This document shows, piece by piece, positions 47,216 to 57,626 of a stretch of DNA of 64,000 bases. The translations under genes were made by a program, and so were the position numbers. Location of the stretch: positions 62,001 through 126,000 of the forward strand of contig JAFUTC010000008.1 of assembly GCA_017471505.1 (NCBI GenBank), read 5' to 3'. This DNA comes from Alloprevotella sp. GTDB lineage: Bacteria > Bacteroidota > Bacteroidia > Bacteroidales > Bacteroidaceae. Each line of letters begins with the position of its first letter. The stretch's first letter is position 1. The notes under the pieces are model-generated. The model was given only the letters and a program-made list of their open reading frames with translations, was not told the origin of the DNA and made no database searches.

Positions 47216-49567
47216 TTAGATGACAATTATCTTGGCAACTGCGCCTTTCTTTGCGTCGGCTGTGGAGATGTAGAAATAGTATACGCCCGAGCCCACTCGT
47301 TTTCCGCTCTGGTTGTTGAGGTCCCAGGTGAAGTTTCCACTATGGGCGCGGCCTACATAGACTACGCGTCCGCTCGTGGCAACGACTTTCACCTCGGCAT
47401 CCTGCGTCATACCGGTCAGCGTGACCATGCCGTGATATTCTGGACGTACTGGATTGGGGTATACTTTTATGTTGTCTTCCACCAACTCGTCGTAGAAATT
47501 CACCACATTGGCTTTCAGCGAGCAGATGCCTACGTCGGTGCCAATCATCACGGTGCCGTCGGTCTCGTTGATAGCGATGCTGAGGATGTAGTTGCTCAAG
47601 ATGGGCGAGTTGCTTGTGTCGTAGTGCGCGAGCACTTCGGTTCCGTCGGCGCTGACTAAGTAGAGTCCGCTGTTCATGGTTCCAATCCATTTGCGGTTGG
47701 CTCCGTCGACGGTGAGCGCCGATACCGCGACGTCGCTCAATAGGTAGTCGGCCAGGTTGGTGCCGTCGTTTCGGGCAATTTTAATTTGCGTGAAGTTGAA
47801 TGAACTGTTGAACCACTCGTCGGTATTATTGATGACGTAAAGACCCGTTTCGGTTCCGACCCAAAGTCGGTTGGTCTTGTCGAGGGCAAGGGCATAGACA
47901 CCGCCCAGTCGGACGCTGCGGGAGTCCTGATTATAGCCGTCGATGCGATAACGGTAGATGTCGTCGGTTTCATTATCGAATGTGCCGTTTGTATCGTAGC
48001 ACAGCAGTCCGGCATCGTGGTTTCCGGTCGTACGCCTTGAGGCTACCCAGATGCGATTCTTGTGGTCGACAAGAGTCTTCTCCAAAGTGGGCGCGGCATC
48101 AATGGGCTCTACGTAGAAGGCTTTCCAAGTGCCGTCGGGCTTCATGGCCTTGAGCGGCATCTCGGTGCCGTTGTTCACCATCCAAAGGTTTCCGTCGTGG
48201 TCGTAGTTCAGACCGTCCATTCGGAGGTAGTTGCCGTTTCCGGGGATTATCGATTCGAGCGCAGAGTTGCTTTCGTTGAGTAGTCTGAGGAATTGGAAAT
48301 CCTGGAACTCGTATACGCCTTGTCCGGCCGATGATGCAAAGTGGTGGGAGGGGTCGTTAGGATCTTGAACGATGCTTGTTATGTCACGATAGTTAAATCC
48401 GGTAATCTGGGAGATGCCGTCTTCCTGGAAACTCGACCATTCTCCGTCTTCGTAGCGCATGATTGTGCCTGGCCAGTGCTGTCGGCCGTACGGATCCAAC
48501 CGACCTCCGGCCACAAGTAGGCGTTCTCCTTCGTAGCGCATATAGTATGCCAGGTCGCGGCGCGTACCAAAGGCCGGAATGGACAGGCCTGTCGGTGTGA
48601 GGGTGGCTGTGGCGGCGTCGAGGGTATATTGTTTCAGTCCGTCCACGCCTTCGCTAATCCAGAATGTGCCGTCGTTTTCGCGGGTGATGTAATACCACGT
48701 AGGAATGTCTGCCGGTTTTCTGACGACAAGGGGATGTTCGATGTCGTCGGCATTAAGCACCATCATCTGAGTAGTGTTGAACGTGACGGCGCCATATTTG
48801 TCGGCTTTGCTCGTGTTATAGACGATGTTGCGTTGTATGAGGCGCGGAGTAAAGGAACCATCTTCGTCAGTGATAGTAAACTCCCATGTACCGCGATAAT
48901 AGGGATAGGCCTGGTTCCAAATATTTGCATAGAGTTTTTCGCCTATCTGGAAGAAATGGTCAACCCAAATGTTGTTAATTTGTGCCCAGTTTTCTGCGTC
49001 GTAGGGGTTGCTGTTGAGCGGACACCTAAAGACGATGCCGTTTCCGGCGGCCCAAATCTCGTTGTTGAATATGGTGGCGGCCCGCAACTCGTTGCGAGTG
49101 TTGTATACGCCTTTCAGGTTTTTCTTTTCGAGGTCGATGATGACCACTTCGCTACCGTTGGCAATCAATGCGAACTGCTCGTAGATGTGCAACTTGGTGG
49201 CGCTGAAAGTTCCGACGAGTGAAGAGCGGTACTGCGACAGTTGGGTGAAATTGTCGTTCTCGTCGAGCAAGTCGATATTGCCGTCGCCGTAGACGATGAC
49301 AAGTACTTTTGCGGCTTCGGAATAGCCGGCCATGAGTATGGTCTTACCGCTCATGCCGGAATTCGTATTGTAGAGGCGCACTTCTTCGTCGTCAAACGAA
49401 TAGCTCATGAGGTTTCCGCCCGTTATGCAGTAGACTTTGTCGCCTACGAAGATGTGTTGCGTGGGTTCAGTATAGGCCAGGTGAAAATCCCAGTCTTGTG
49501 CATATTGAGCCCGTGTGTTGGCAACGAGTGCTATCAGACAGCAAATAAAAAATAGGGTGCGACGCAT
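47216..49567 (-). CDS. porZ: PorZ-like type IX secretion protein
   Basis: 783 residues. Signal peptide LFFICCLIALVANTRAQ, two beta-propeller regions (about residues 30-330 and 360-690, with two-component-regulator-propeller motifs such as NRLWVGTETGLYVIN and RKWIGTMNSGLYLVS) and a C-terminal type IX sorting domain (about 705-783; IKVYPNPVRPEYHG, SGVYYFYIS). Size, architecture and tail match PorZ, which helps anchor type IX cargo to A-LPS at the cell surface. It overlaps no neighbour; rdgB lies upstream. Confidence 0.85.
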   Translation of the reverse strand: MRRTLFFICCLIALVANTRAQYAQDWDFHLAYTEPTQHIFVGDKVYCITGGNLMSYSFDDEEVRLYNTNSGMSGKTILMAGYSEAAKVLVIVYGDGNIDLLDENDNFTQLSQYRSSLVGTFSATKLHIYEQFALIANGSEVVIIDLEKKNLKGVYNTRNELRAATIFNNEIWAAGNGIVFRCPLNSNPYDAENWAQINNIWVDHFFQIGEKLYANIWNQAYPYYRGTWEFTITDEDGSFTPRLIQRNIVYNTSKADKYGAVTFNTTQMMVLNADDIEHPLVVRKPADIPTWYYITRENDGTFWISEGVDGLKQYTLDAATATLTPTGLSIPAFGTRRDLAYYMRYEGERLLVAGGRLDPYGRQHWPGTIMRYEDGEWSSFQEDGISQITGFNYRDITSIVQDPNDPSHHFASSAGQGVYEFQDFQFLRLLNESNSALESIIPGNGNYLRMDGLNYDHDGNLWMVNNGTEMPLKAMKPDGTWKAFYVEPIDAAPTLEKTLVDHKNRIWVASRRTTGNHDAGLLCYDTNGTFDNETDDIYRYRIDGYNQDSRSVRLGGVYALALDKTNRLWVGTETGLYVINNTDEWFNSSFNFTQIKIARNDGTNLADYLLSDVAVSALTVDGANRKWIGTMNSGLYLVSADGTEVLAHYDTSNSPILSNYILSIAINETDGTVMIGTDVGICSLKANVVNFYDELVEDNIKVYPNPVRPEYHGMVTLTGMTQDAEVKVVATSGRVVYVGRAHSGNFTWDLNNQSGKRVGSGVYYFYISTADAKKGAVAKIIVI

Positions 49568-49574
49568 AGGTTGT

Positions 49575-50180
49575 CTATTTTATGGATTTGTTTTCGTTGT
49601 GGTTTTCAGCCAGATATTGGCATAGTTTCTTGACGGCATTGGCGCGGTGGCTGATTTGGTTCTTGTAGTCGGCGCCAAGTTCGGCAAATGTGAGGGTTTC
49701 TTCCTTGGGCACGAACACCGGATCGTAGCCGAAGCCGCCGTTGCCGCGTTTTTCGGTGGTTATATAGCCTTCTACGATTCCCTCAAAGAGATGTTCTTCG
49801 CCGCCTTCAATCAGTGCGATGATTGTGCGGAAGCGTGCGCTGCGATTCTCCTCGTCTTTGAGCACGCGAAGCAGTTTCTGCGTGTTTGCCTCGGACTGGT
49901 CTTCGGCCGGAGGGGCATAGCGGGCCGTGTGTACGCCGGGCAGGCCGCCAAGTGCGTCCACTTCGAGTCCGGAATCGTCGGCGAAGCAATCGCATCCGTA
50001 TTTCTCATAGACGTAGCGGGCTTTTTGGAGCGCATTGCCTTCGAGCGTGTCGGCCGTCTCATCGATTTCTTCCGTACATCCGAGTTCGCCGAGGCTGCGC
50101 ACCTCTACCCGACTGCCCAGAATATGCCTTATCTCGTCGAGTTTATGCGCGTTGTGTGTGGCAAAGACTAACTGTTTCAT
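49575..50180 (-). CDS. rdgB: Non-canonical purine NTP pyrophosphatase
   Basis: 201 residues. RdgB/HAM1 removes ITP, XTP and d[19 protein letters not shown] at the N-terminus, [21 protein letters not shown] near residue 68, [16 protein letters not shown] near 145 and [11 protein letters not shown] near 180 are all family signatures. It starts two bases after the YitT gene stop. Confidence 0.97.
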   Translation of the reverse strand: MKQLVFATHNAHKLDEIRHILGSRVEVRSLGELGCTEEIDETADTLEGNALQKARYVYEKYGCDCFADDSGLEVDALGGLPGVHTARYAPPAEDQSEANTQKLLRVLKDEENRSARFRTIIALIEGGEEHLFEGIVEGYITTEKRGNGGFGYDPVFVPKEETLTFAELGADYKNQISHRANAVKKLCQYLAENHNENKSIK

Positions 50181-50182
50181 GG

Positions 50183-51235
50183 CTAATCGGTATGGGGAGA
50201 ATGAATAGTGGGGTTGTGCTGTTCTACCCAGTCGGGCAGGTTCAGCTTTGGTGCCTCGTCGGAAGGCTTGGGCGAATCGGGCCGAATCTTTGGGTTTTTC
50301 GAACTGTGGTCTTTCACCTTGAGGTGGTCGAAGCCATATCCGAACACGCCGATTACTTTACTTTGCGAGACGAAGGCATTTGGGTCGATGTGGTGTATGA
50401 TTCTGAATATGTTGGTGCTCTCGCGTTTCTTTGCCAGAACCACCAGCACGCGGATATCTCGGTGCGTGTACCAGCCTTCTGCGTTGAGTGCAGTCACGCC
50501 ACGGCCGGTCTTGTTGATGGCATTAGCGATATCCTGATAGCGACTGGAGAAGATGAAGAACTGAACCGACTGTCGACCGCTGTCTACGACAAAGTCGAGC
50601 AGCATACTGACTATAATCAGTGTCGTATAACCGTAGAGCGTGCGTGAAATAGTGTATCCGGGCAGAAGCAGACTGCTCGAGACGATGATAATATCGGTCA
50701 GCATGATGGTCTGGCCCAGTGTCACGTCGCGATACTTGTTGATGACGGCGGCAATGATGTCGGTGCCGCCCGTACTGCCGTTGTGCAGGAAAACTACGCC
50801 CAGTCCGACGCCGACACAGGCCGATCCGAGGATGGTCGACATGAAAGCGTCGCCGTGCACTATCTGAGGCATTTGGTTGTATATGATGTCGAAGTCGGCC
50901 GTATGGGAGGCGCCGTAGCCAACCAGGAAAACGCGGATGAACTCCAGCAAGAACGTCAGCAGGAATACCGCATAGATGGTCTTGATGGAGAAACTGAAGC
51001 CGAGTTCCTTGATGGCTATTATCAGCAGTATGATGTTGATGAACAGGTAGGAGTAGGCCTGCGGGATGCCAAAGGCATAGAAAATCAGCGCACCGATACC
51101 GGCCACTCCGCCCGACGTAATTTGGTAGGGCAGTAAGAAGCAGTTGATGCCTACGGCGTAGATGATGCAGCCAAGAGTGATAAACAGGTAGTCGTTGGCT
51201 TCTTGGATCGCTTTCTTAGAGGTCCATAATGGCAT
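50183..51235 (-). CDS. YitT family membrane protein (DUF161/DUF2179)
   Basis: 350 residues with about six membrane helices in residues 15-235 ([35 protein letters not shown]), containing two YitT repeats. A DUF2179 domain follows (245-300; [30 protein letters not shown]). A Pro/Ser-rich tail ends the protein. Function unknown; the DUF2179 part resembles nucleotide- or ion-linked regulatory domains. Lies between leuS and rdgB in one leftward run. Confidence 0.9.
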   Translation of the reverse strand: MPLWTSKKAIQEANDYLFITLGCIIYAVGINCFLLPYQITSGGVAGIGALIFYAFGIPQAYSYLFINIILLIIAIKELGFSFSIKTIYAVFLLTFLLEFIRVFLVGYGASHTADFDIIYNQMPQIVHGDAFMSTILGSACVGVGLGVVFLHNGSTGGTDIIAAVINKYRDVTLGQTIMLTDIIIVSSSLLLPGYTISRTLYGYTTLIIVSMLLDFVVDSGRQSVQFFIFSSRYQDIANAINKTGRGVTALNAEGWYTHRDIRVLVVLAKKRESTNIFRIIHHIDPNAFVSQSKVIGVFGYGFDHLKVKDHSSKNPKIRPDSPKPSDEAPKLNLPDWVEQHNPTIHSPHTD

Positions 51236-51250
51236 GGCGGTGCGATGGAT

Positions 51251-54088
51251 TTATTTGATTACTATGTTGACGATGCGCTTGGGCACTACAATCACCTTCA
51301 CTATTTGGTGACCTTCCAGGTATTTGGCGGCATTGGCGTCGCCAAGGGCTTGCTGCTGCACCTCGTCATTGCTGGCCGATGCGCTTACGTCGATGGTGTA
51401 GCGGGTCTTTCCGTTGAACGACACGGCCATTTTGACGGTCGATTCTACCAGGTATTTCTCATCGAATACGGGCCACTTCTCGTCGAACACGGTGGCGTCG
51501 TGTCCCATGCGGTTCCACAGTTCCTCGGCGATATGTGGGGCGAATGGGGCCAGCAGAATGACGGTCGGCTCCAGTATCTGGCGGCTGTGGCACTTTTGGC
51601 TGGCCAGTTCCGTCGTAGCAATCATGAACGCCGGCACGCTGGTGTTGAACGAGAAGTCTTCGATGTCTTCCGAAATCTTCTTGATGAGTTTGTGCAGCGA
51701 CTTCAGGTTTTCGGGGGTTGGGGTGCTGTCGTCAACGGCGATAGTGTCGTTGTCGAAGAACAGATTCCAGAACTTGCGCAGAAAGCGTGCCGAGCCGTCG
51801 ATGCCGTTGCTGTCCCACGGCTTGCTTTGGTTAATCGGGCCGAGGAACATCTCGTAGATGCGTAGCGTATCGGCGCCGTAGCGTTCCACTATGAGGTCGG
51901 GGTTTACCACGTTAAACATCGATTTTGACATCTTCTCAACGGCCCAGCCGCAAATGTATTTGCCGTCCTCGAGTATGAACTCGGCGTTTTCGTACTCCGG
52001 ACGCCACTGCCGGAAGGCGTTGATGTCGAGTACGTCGTTCTCGACGATGTTTACGTCTACGTGGATGGGCGTCACGTCGTAGTTGTCTTTCAGGCCGAGG
52101 CTTACAAACTGTTGCGTGCCTTTGATGCGATAGACGAAGTTCGACCTGCCCTGTATCATGCCTTGGTTGACGAGTTTTCCGAACGGTTCTTCTTCGCAGC
52201 TCACGCCGATGTCGTGCAGGAACTTGTTCCAGAACCGGCTGTAGATAAGGTGGCCGGTTGCGTGCTCGCTGCCGCCGACGTACAGGTCTACGTTGCGCCA
52301 GTATTGGTCGGCTTTCTCCGACACGAGGGCCGTGTCGTTGTGCGCGTCCATATAGCGCAGGTAGTAGGCGCTACTGCCGGCGAAGCCCGGCATGGTGCTC
52401 AGTTCGAGCGGGAATATGGTCTGGTTGTCGATGAGGCTGTTGTCCACCACTTGCAGCGACTTTGTGTCCCATGCCCATTTGGTGGCGTTGCCGAGGGGCG
52501 GTTCTCCCGATTCGGTGGGCAGGAATTTCGTCACCTCGGGCAGTTCTATCGGCAGGCACTCCTCGGGAATGGGCTGAGGCATGCCGTCTTTGTAGTAGAT
52601 GGGGAAGGGTTCGCCCCAATAGCGTTGGCGCGAGAAGATAGCGTCGCGTAGTCGGTAGTTGGTCTTTACTCGGCCGAGCCGGTTGTCCGTTACAAACTGC
52701 TTGGTGGCCACTATGGCCTCTTTGATGGTCAGTCCGTTCAGCGTAAATCCCTTGAGGCTTTCCACGCCGGTGGCTGGCGAATTGCATACGATGCCTTCTT
52801 TCGCGTCGAAACTCTCTTCGCTGACGTCGCATCCCTCGACCAGCGGGCGGATGGGCAGGTTGAAATGGCGGGCAAAGGCGTAGTCGCGGCTGTCGTGAGC
52901 AGGAACGGCCATGATGGCACCCGTGCCGTAGCCCGAAAGTACGTAGTCGCTAACCCAGATGGGGATTTGCTCGCCGGTAAACGGGTTCTGCGCGTAGCTG
53001 CCCGTAAATACGCCACTGACGCGACGGTCGGCTATGCGCTCGCGTTCGGTGCGTTTTTTCGTGTCGGCCACATATTGCTCCACGGCTACGCGTTGTGCGT
53101 CGGTGGTAAGGGGTTTCACGTATTCACTCTCGGGAGCCAGCACCATGAAAGTAACGCCGAAGATGGTATCTGCCCGGGTCGTGAAGATAGTAATCTCGGG
53201 CTGGTCGGCGCTATTGGTGTGGAACACCATTTCCGTGCCTTCCGAGCGGCCAATCCAGTTGCGCTGGGTTTCCTTGATACTCTCCGACCAGTCGATGCCG
53301 TTCAGGCCGTCCAGCAGCCTTTGGGCATAGGCCGACACGCGCAGGCACCACTGTTTCATTTTCTTTTGTACGACCGGATAGCCGCCTCTGACGCTCACGC
53401 CGTCCACTACTTCGTCGTTGGCCAATACGGTGCCCAGTTCGGCGCACCAGTTTACCATCGTTTCGCCCAGATAGGCCAGGCGGTAGTTCATGAGTGTCTG
53501 CTGCTTTTCCTGTTCGCTCATGGCGTTCCAGTTGGCTGCGCTGAAATGCAGTTCTTCCGTCTGCGCCACGTCGAGGCCTTCCGTTCCCTTGGTGCTGAGG
53601 TGGTCAACCAGCGCACTGATGGGCTGCGCCGAGGCACAGCGGTTGCAGTAGAACGAATTATACATGCGGAGGAATGCCCACTGCGTCCACTTGTAGTACT
53701 TGGGGTCGCAGGTTCTTACTTCGCGGTCCCAGTCGAACGAAAAGCCTATTTTGTCGAGTTGTTCGCGATAGCGCGCAATGTTCTGCTCGGTGGTGATGGC
53801 CGGATGCTGTCCCGTCTGGATGGCATATTGCTCGGCGGGCAGGCCATAGGCGTCGTAGCCCATCGGATTGAGCACGTTGTAGCCGCAAAGCCGCTTGTAG
53901 CGTGCATAGATATCGGAAGCGATGTAGCCCAGGGGGTGACCCACGTGCAGGCCTGCGCCGCTCGGATACGGGAACATGTTGAGCACGTAGAACTTAGGCT
54001 TCTCGCCGTCAATGTCCACGTGGTAGATTTTCTCATCAGCCCAACGCTTGCGCCAGCGCTGTTCAATGTCGGTAAAATTATATTCCAT
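51251..54088 (-). CDS. leuS: Leucyl-tRNA synthetase
   Basis: 945 residues, class Ia. The HIGH-type motif is [13 protein letters not shown] near residue 47 and the KMSKS motif is [10 protein letters not shown]. The editing domain has [19 protein letters not shown] and [19 protein letters not shown]. It charges tRNA-Leu; the window's own tRNA-Leu(CAA) is one substrate. A variant -7 box (leftward TAACTTCG, 54111-54118) lies 23 bases upstream, and array F lies a further 100 bases up. Confidence 0.97.
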   Translation of the reverse strand: MEYNFTDIEQRWRKRWADEKIYHVDIDGEKPKFYVLNMFPYPSGAGLHVGHPLGYIASDIYARYKRLCGYNVLNPMGYDAYGLPAEQYAIQTGQHPAITTEQNIARYREQLDKIGFSFDWDREVRTCDPKYYKWTQWAFLRMYNSFYCNRCASAQPISALVDHLSTKGTEGLDVAQTEELHFSAANWNAMSEQEKQQTLMNYRLAYLGETMVNWCAELGTVLANDEVVDGVSVRGGYPVVQKKMKQWCLRVSAYAQRLLDGLNGIDWSESIKETQRNWIGRSEGTEMVFHTNSADQPEITIFTTRADTIFGVTFMVLAPESEYVKPLTTDAQRVAVEQYVADTKKRTERERIADRRVSGVFTGSYAQNPFTGEQIPIWVSDYVLSGYGTGAIMAVPAHDSRDYAFARHFNLPIRPLVEGCDVSEESFDAKEGIVCNSPATGVESLKGFTLNGLTIKEAIVATKQFVTDNRLGRVKTNYRLRDAIFSRQRYWGEPFPIYYKDGMPQPIPEECLPIELPEVTKFLPTESGEPPLGNATKWAWDTKSLQVVDNSLIDNQTIFPLELSTMPGFAGSSAYYLRYMDAHNDTALVSEKADQYWRNVDLYVGGSEHATGHLIYSRFWNKFLHDIGVSCEEEPFGKLVNQGMIQGRSNFVYRIKGTQQFVSLGLKDNYDVTPIHVDVNIVENDVLDINAFRQWRPEYENAEFILEDGKYICGWAVEKMSKSMFNVVNPDLIVERYGADTLRIYEMFLGPINQSKPWDSNGIDGSARFLRKFWNLFFDNDTIAVDDSTPTPENLKSLHKLIKKISEDIEDFSFNTSVPAFMIATTELASQKCHSRQILEPTVILLAPFAPHIAEELWNRMGHDATVFDEKWPVFDEKYLVESTVKMAVSFNGKTRYTIDVSASASNDEVQQQALGDANAAKYLEGHQIVKVIVVPKRIVNIVIK

Positions 54089-54221
54089 GGTTGTATGCGA
54101 TTCTTTTGCGCGAAGTTACGATAAATGCGTGGATACGCAAAGCCGTAGGCTTTTTCTTGTGGAATTATGCAGGAATTTTGTCGCAGTAGGCTCGCTTCCA
54201 GGGGTGTAGGCGGACCCGAAA

Positions 54222-54341
54222 ATTGCATAATGCCGTGTGAAAATCCCATTATACAATTCGAAAATTGCATTATGCAATTTCGAAATTCCATTATGCAATT
54301 TTCCGATTCCATTATGCAATTTTGGGACTCGTAATAGTTTG
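54222..54341. repeat. Array F: 21-bp tandem near-palindromes
   Basis: Units centred at 54229, 54250, 54271, 54292 and 54313, each 21 bp apart, with a worn unit at 54334. The third is the consensus ATTGCAT-T-ATGCAAT. Spacers are GTGAAA, TCGAAA, TTCGAA, TTTCCG and TTTGGG. It occupies the centre of the 340-base divergent gap between leuS and the TPR gene. Confidence 0.95.
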
Positions 54342-54412
54342 GTTCACAAATGCTTATGGCGTTGTTTAGAAACATTAACCCTTTTTGCCGGGCTCATATG
54401 GGTTTTTGGGAG

Positions 54413-54420
54413 TAACTTTG
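54413..54420 (+). promoter_or_regulatory. Promoter -7 box of the TPR gene
   Basis: TAACTTTG, only eight bases before the ATG, so the message would have almost no leader. TTTG at 54384-54387 is 25 bases up, longer than the usual spacing. Confidence 0.5.
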
Positions 54421-54428
54421 CCCTGTCT

Positions 54429-55382
54429 ATGCGCAAGTTTGAGAGTCTGATTCGAATGAGCCTGCTGTGGCTCTGTGTGCTTGTGGCCGTGCCGGCTGCG
54501 AGCCAGACCATCATCGACTTGAACAAGGGCGCCGTGCGGGTGCGCTCGAAAAATCTGCACGACTTCGACGTGGAGAACAAGCACCCCGAGGCGTTGCGCG
54601 AGGACTCCCTGCAATATGCCGACAACCTGAAGCGGGCGTTCAACTTTCTCTATACCGACTCGCTCGCCCAAGCAGAGACGCTGCTGCGCGACTGTTTGAA
54701 ACTGAGGCCCGACGCTCGTGGCAACTGGGTGGTCCGTCGCACGCTCGGACAAATCTATCTCGGACAGGAACGCTATAAGGAAGCCATCAGCGAGTTCACC
54801 TCCATCCTGCGCATGCAACCCGAAAACCGCGACGTTCGAATGGAGCGCGCGTCGGCCTACCTGAACTTTGGCAACGCACGTGCTGCCCTCCAGGACTGCG
54901 ACGTAATGATGCTGGCCGACATGCCCGACTCGACACTCGTTCGCATACTCTTTCTGCGAGCCGCCGCAAAGATGCAGCTGCGCACCTACTCGGAGGCGCG
55001 TCAGGACCTGGCTCGCGTCGTGGAACTCGACCCCGAAAACACCAACGCGCCCATACTCCTGGCCTTGGCTCTCTATCGCGACGGCCGGCCGCAGGAGGCC
55101 CTGCAGCGGCTCGACGTGTTTATCGGGCAGCACCCCGACGATGTCGAGGCACTGGCCATGCGGGCCAACCTGCTCAAGCATCAGGAACGATGGGGCGAGG
55201 CACTTGCCGACTACGACCGTATGCTGACGCTTCAGCCCGACAATCGCACCTATCGCGTGAGCCGCGCCGAAGTACACCTGCAAATGGGAAGCAAGGCCGA
55301 AGCACGGCGCGACCTCGACAAAGCCGTACAACTCGGACTGCCGCGAGCCTCGCTTCAGTCGCTCTATCAGCAATGCCGATGA
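54429..55382 (+). CDS. Secreted tetratricopeptide repeat protein
   Basis: 317 residues from the ATG at 54429. An upstream extension reads through array F and is discarded. Signal peptide MSLLWLCVLVAVPAASQ (after a short basic lead), then at least five TPR motifs from about residue 70: RRTLGQIYLGQERYKEAISE, RASAYLNFGNARAALQDC, AKMQLRTYSEARQDLAR, LALYRDGRPQEALQRLD and AEVHLQMGSKAEARRDL. Likely a periplasmic or surface scaffold. Its stop overlaps the next start as ATGA, so they are translationally coupled. Confidence 0.88.
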   Translation: MRKFESLIRMSLLWLCVLVAVPAASQTIIDLNKGAVRVRSKNLHDFDVENKHPEALREDSLQYADNLKRAFNFLYTDSLAQAETLLRDCLKLRPDARGNWVVRRTLGQIYLGQERYKEAISEFTSILRMQPENRDVRMERASAYLNFGNARAALQDCDVMMLADMPDSTLVRILFLRAAAKMQLRTYSEARQDLARVVELDPENTNAPILLALALYRDGRPQEALQRLDVFIGQHPDDVEALAMRANLLKHQERWGEALADYDRMLTLQPDNRTYRVSRAEVHLQMGSKAEARRDLDKAVQLGLPRASLQSLYQQCR

Positions 55383-56878
55383 AAATATCCCTTCCGTCAG
55401 TCAAGTGCCTTATCGTTGGCCTACTGTGGCTTATGGTGCCCACCGGCCGCATCAGCGCACAGTTCAGTCTGTCCGTGCCCGACAGCACTCGGACCGCATT
55501 TCCGCTGCCACGCGCCTATCGGGCGGTCTGGTTTACCACGCTTGGCGGTCTCGACTGGCCTGCTGCGCCGGCCAACAACGCCACCTCGCGGTCCAGACAA
55601 CAGGCCGACCTCTGCCGGCAATTCGACCAACTGAAGGAAGCAGGCATCAACACCATACTTTTTCAGACCCGTCTGCGCGGAACCGTGGCCTACAGGTCGG
55701 AAATAGAGCCTTTCGACTACGTGTTTGCGGGCAAATCGTGCGCAGATCCGGGCTACGACCCGCTGGCCTTTGCTGTCGAGCAGGCACATCGGCGCGGCAT
55801 GGAACTGCATGCCTGGGTCGTGGCGTTTCCCGTATGCCGCCTGTCGGACATGAAGTCGCTTGGAGCCAAGGCACTGCCGCGCCTGCATCCCGAACTGTGC
55901 TACAAGAGCCAGGAACTATACCTGATGGACCCCGGACAGCCCGGCACGGCCGACTATCTGGCCCGTCTGTGCGTGGAAATAGCCTCTCGCTACGAAGTGG
56001 ACGGCATCCATCTCGACTACATACGCTACCCCGAAAACGGCATACGCTTTGACGACCGCCACACTTATAGCCGCTACGGAAAAGGCACTCCGCTGAAACA
56101 ATGGCGCAGGGAAAACGTGTCGCATGTCGTGGAAACCGTTGCCGAGGCCGTTCGTGCGGTGCGACCCGACATTCGGCTGTCGTGCTCTCCCGTTGGAAAA
56201 TACGACGACACGGCTCGCTACAGTTCAAAAGGCTGGAATGCGTTCACGGCGGTCTGTCAGGATCCGGTGGAATGGGTGGAAAAAGGCTGGATGGACGTGC
56301 TTTTTCCGATGATGTACTTTGACGGCGACAATTTCTACCCTTTCCTGTTCGACTGGAAAGAACGTGTCGGCGCCAACCACATTGCTCCCGGACTGGGGCT
56401 CTATCAAATTGACCGGCGCGAGGGCAATCGCACGCTGACATCACTGACCCGCCAGACATTTGTCATTGAGCAGCAGCGGCTTGCAGGCTTCGCATTTTTC
56501 CGCACCCGCTTCCTTTTGGGCAACACCAAAGGCTGCTACGATTTCTACCGCGGGCTCTACGGCCAGACTGCCGTGCTGCCTCCCGCCAAGCAGTTCGGTC
56601 TGCCCGAAAAGCCACTTCCCCGCCCGAGTGCCACCATCCGGCAGGTGGGCCACAGCCTGCAATTCGCGTGGAGCCCTCGCTACGATGCCGACGGCCATAG
56701 ACTTTGGGTCAACATCTACCGCATCGACCCGGCCGGGCCTACACTGCTGCAAAGTCGCATAGAGGCGTCGACTCATAGGCTTGAGGTGGCGCTGCCCCAG
56801 ATGATGCACTGCTGCTACGCCCTTACCTTCTACGACCGCTACGGCCGCGAATCGGAACCCGCCTTCGTCGGGTTGTAG
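55379..56878 (+). CDS. GHL10 family glycoside-hydrolase-like secreted protein
   Basis: 499 residues from the ATG at 55379; an ATG at 55373 is an alternative. A signal peptide (LIVGLLWLMVPTGRISAQ) precedes a GHL10/DUF187 TIM barrel of the YngK type: YRAVWFTTLGGLDWP, FDQLKEAGINTILFQTR, GMELHAWVVAFPV, VDGIHLDYIRYPENGI with its acidic pair and IRLSCSPVGKYDD. Some relatives cleave peptidoglycan-type or uronic linkages; substrate unknown. The C-terminal 90 residues form a Fn3-like domain. Coupled to the TPR gene upstream. Confidence 0.88.
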   Translation: MKISLPSVKCLIVGLLWLMVPTGRISAQFSLSVPDSTRTAFPLPRAYRAVWFTTLGGLDWPAAPANNATSRSRQQADLCRQFDQLKEAGINTILFQTRLRGTVAYRSEIEPFDYVFAGKSCADPGYDPLAFAVEQAHRRGMELHAWVVAFPVCRLSDMKSLGAKALPRLHPELCYKSQELYLMDPGQPGTADYLARLCVEIASRYEVDGIHLDYIRYPENGIRFDDRHTYSRYGKGTPLKQWRRENVSHVVETVAEAVRAVRPDIRLSCSPVGKYDDTARYSSKGWNAFTAVCQDPVEWVEKGWMDVLFPMMYFDGDNFYPFLFDWKERVGANHIAPGLGLYQIDRREGNRTLTSLTRQTFVIEQQRLAGFAFFRTRFLLGNTKGCYDFYRGLYGQTAVLPPAKQFGLPEKPLPRPSATIRQVGHSLQFAWSPRYDADGHRLWVNIYRIDPAGPTLLQSRIEASTHRLEVALPQMMHCCYALTFYDRYGRESEPAFVGL

Positions 56879-56900
56879 TCTTTCTCCCTTGTCTTAAATC

Positions 56901-57626
56901 TTAGGTTTCTTCTCCGAACGAATCCTGCGTATCGCGTTCGTCCAGAAGCTTATACCCCAGTCCGCGTGCATTGACGATACGCACCGATGTGTCCCTTGAA
57001 AGTTTATGCCGGAGCTTGGTAATAAAAACATGGAGTGACTTCTGATTGTAGAAACTGTCATCTCCCCACACGTCCAATAGTAGCGTTTGCATACTGACTA
57101 TTTCTCTGCGTCGGCTGCACAAGTGGCGCAGGATGGAACATTCGCGAAACGAGAGCAGGGCAGTATGCCCCGACGGAAGATGCCGGAGTTCCTGCGTGGT
57201 AGGATAGAACTGGTAGGAGCCTATGCGGTAGTTGTCGGCCTGCGGACTTGTGGGCTTTGGTGCCCGCTCTACCAAGGCGCGCAGCCGCACTATGAGTTCG
57301 CGGATGCCGAAAGGTTTGCGCAGAAAATCGTTGGCCCCCATTTCAAATCCCTTTACCACATCGTCCACTGCCGTACGCGCCGTGAGAAACAGAACGGGGA
57401 TATGTGCATTTTCGAGTCTGATGTGGCGCACCATCTCAAAGCCGTCCATCTGCGGCATCATCACGTCGGCCACTATCACGTGGGGCGTTTCTTCACGGAA
57501 CAGGCGCAGTCCGTCTATACCATTATGGGCCGTGCGCACACTGAAACCTTCTTGCGTCAGCGTATCTTTAAGTATGAGCACAAGGTCGGGCTCGTCTTCT
57601 ACGAGAAGCAACTTAATCTTTTCCAT
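56901..57626 (-). CDS. rprY: OmpR-family response regulator (RprY-like)
   Basis: 241 residues from the ATG at 57624-57626. Receiver domain with Asp54 (VIVADVMMPQMDG), Thr/Lys switch residues (FLTARTAVDD, FLRKPFG) and a C-terminal winged helix (HLCSRRREIVSMQTLLLDVW, KSLHVFITKLRHKLS, RGLGYKL). It overlaps the sensor kinase gene by 14 bases. Size and pairing resemble RprXY of Bacteroides; the symbol is by analogy. Confidence 0.88.
   Translation of the reverse strand: MEKIKLLLVEDEPDLVLILKDTLTQEGFSVRTAHNGIDGLRLFREETPHVIVADVMMPQMDGFEMVRHIRLENAHIPVLFLTARTAVDDVVKGFEMGANDFLRKPFGIRELIVRLRALVERAPKPTSPQADNYRIGSYQFYPTTQELRHLPSGHTALLSFRECSILRHLCSRRREIVSMQTLLLDVWGDDSFYNQKSLHVFITKLRHKLSRDTSVRIVNARGLGYKLLDERDTQDSFGEET

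Noticed and set aside
52865..54124. 419-residue open frame opposite leuS
   Set aside because: leuS motifs are on the other strand throughout; the frame has no family features.
4461..54341. Arrays as CRISPR
   Set aside because: Units are 15 bp with 6-base spacers, near-palindromic and imperfect, and no cas gene is in the window.
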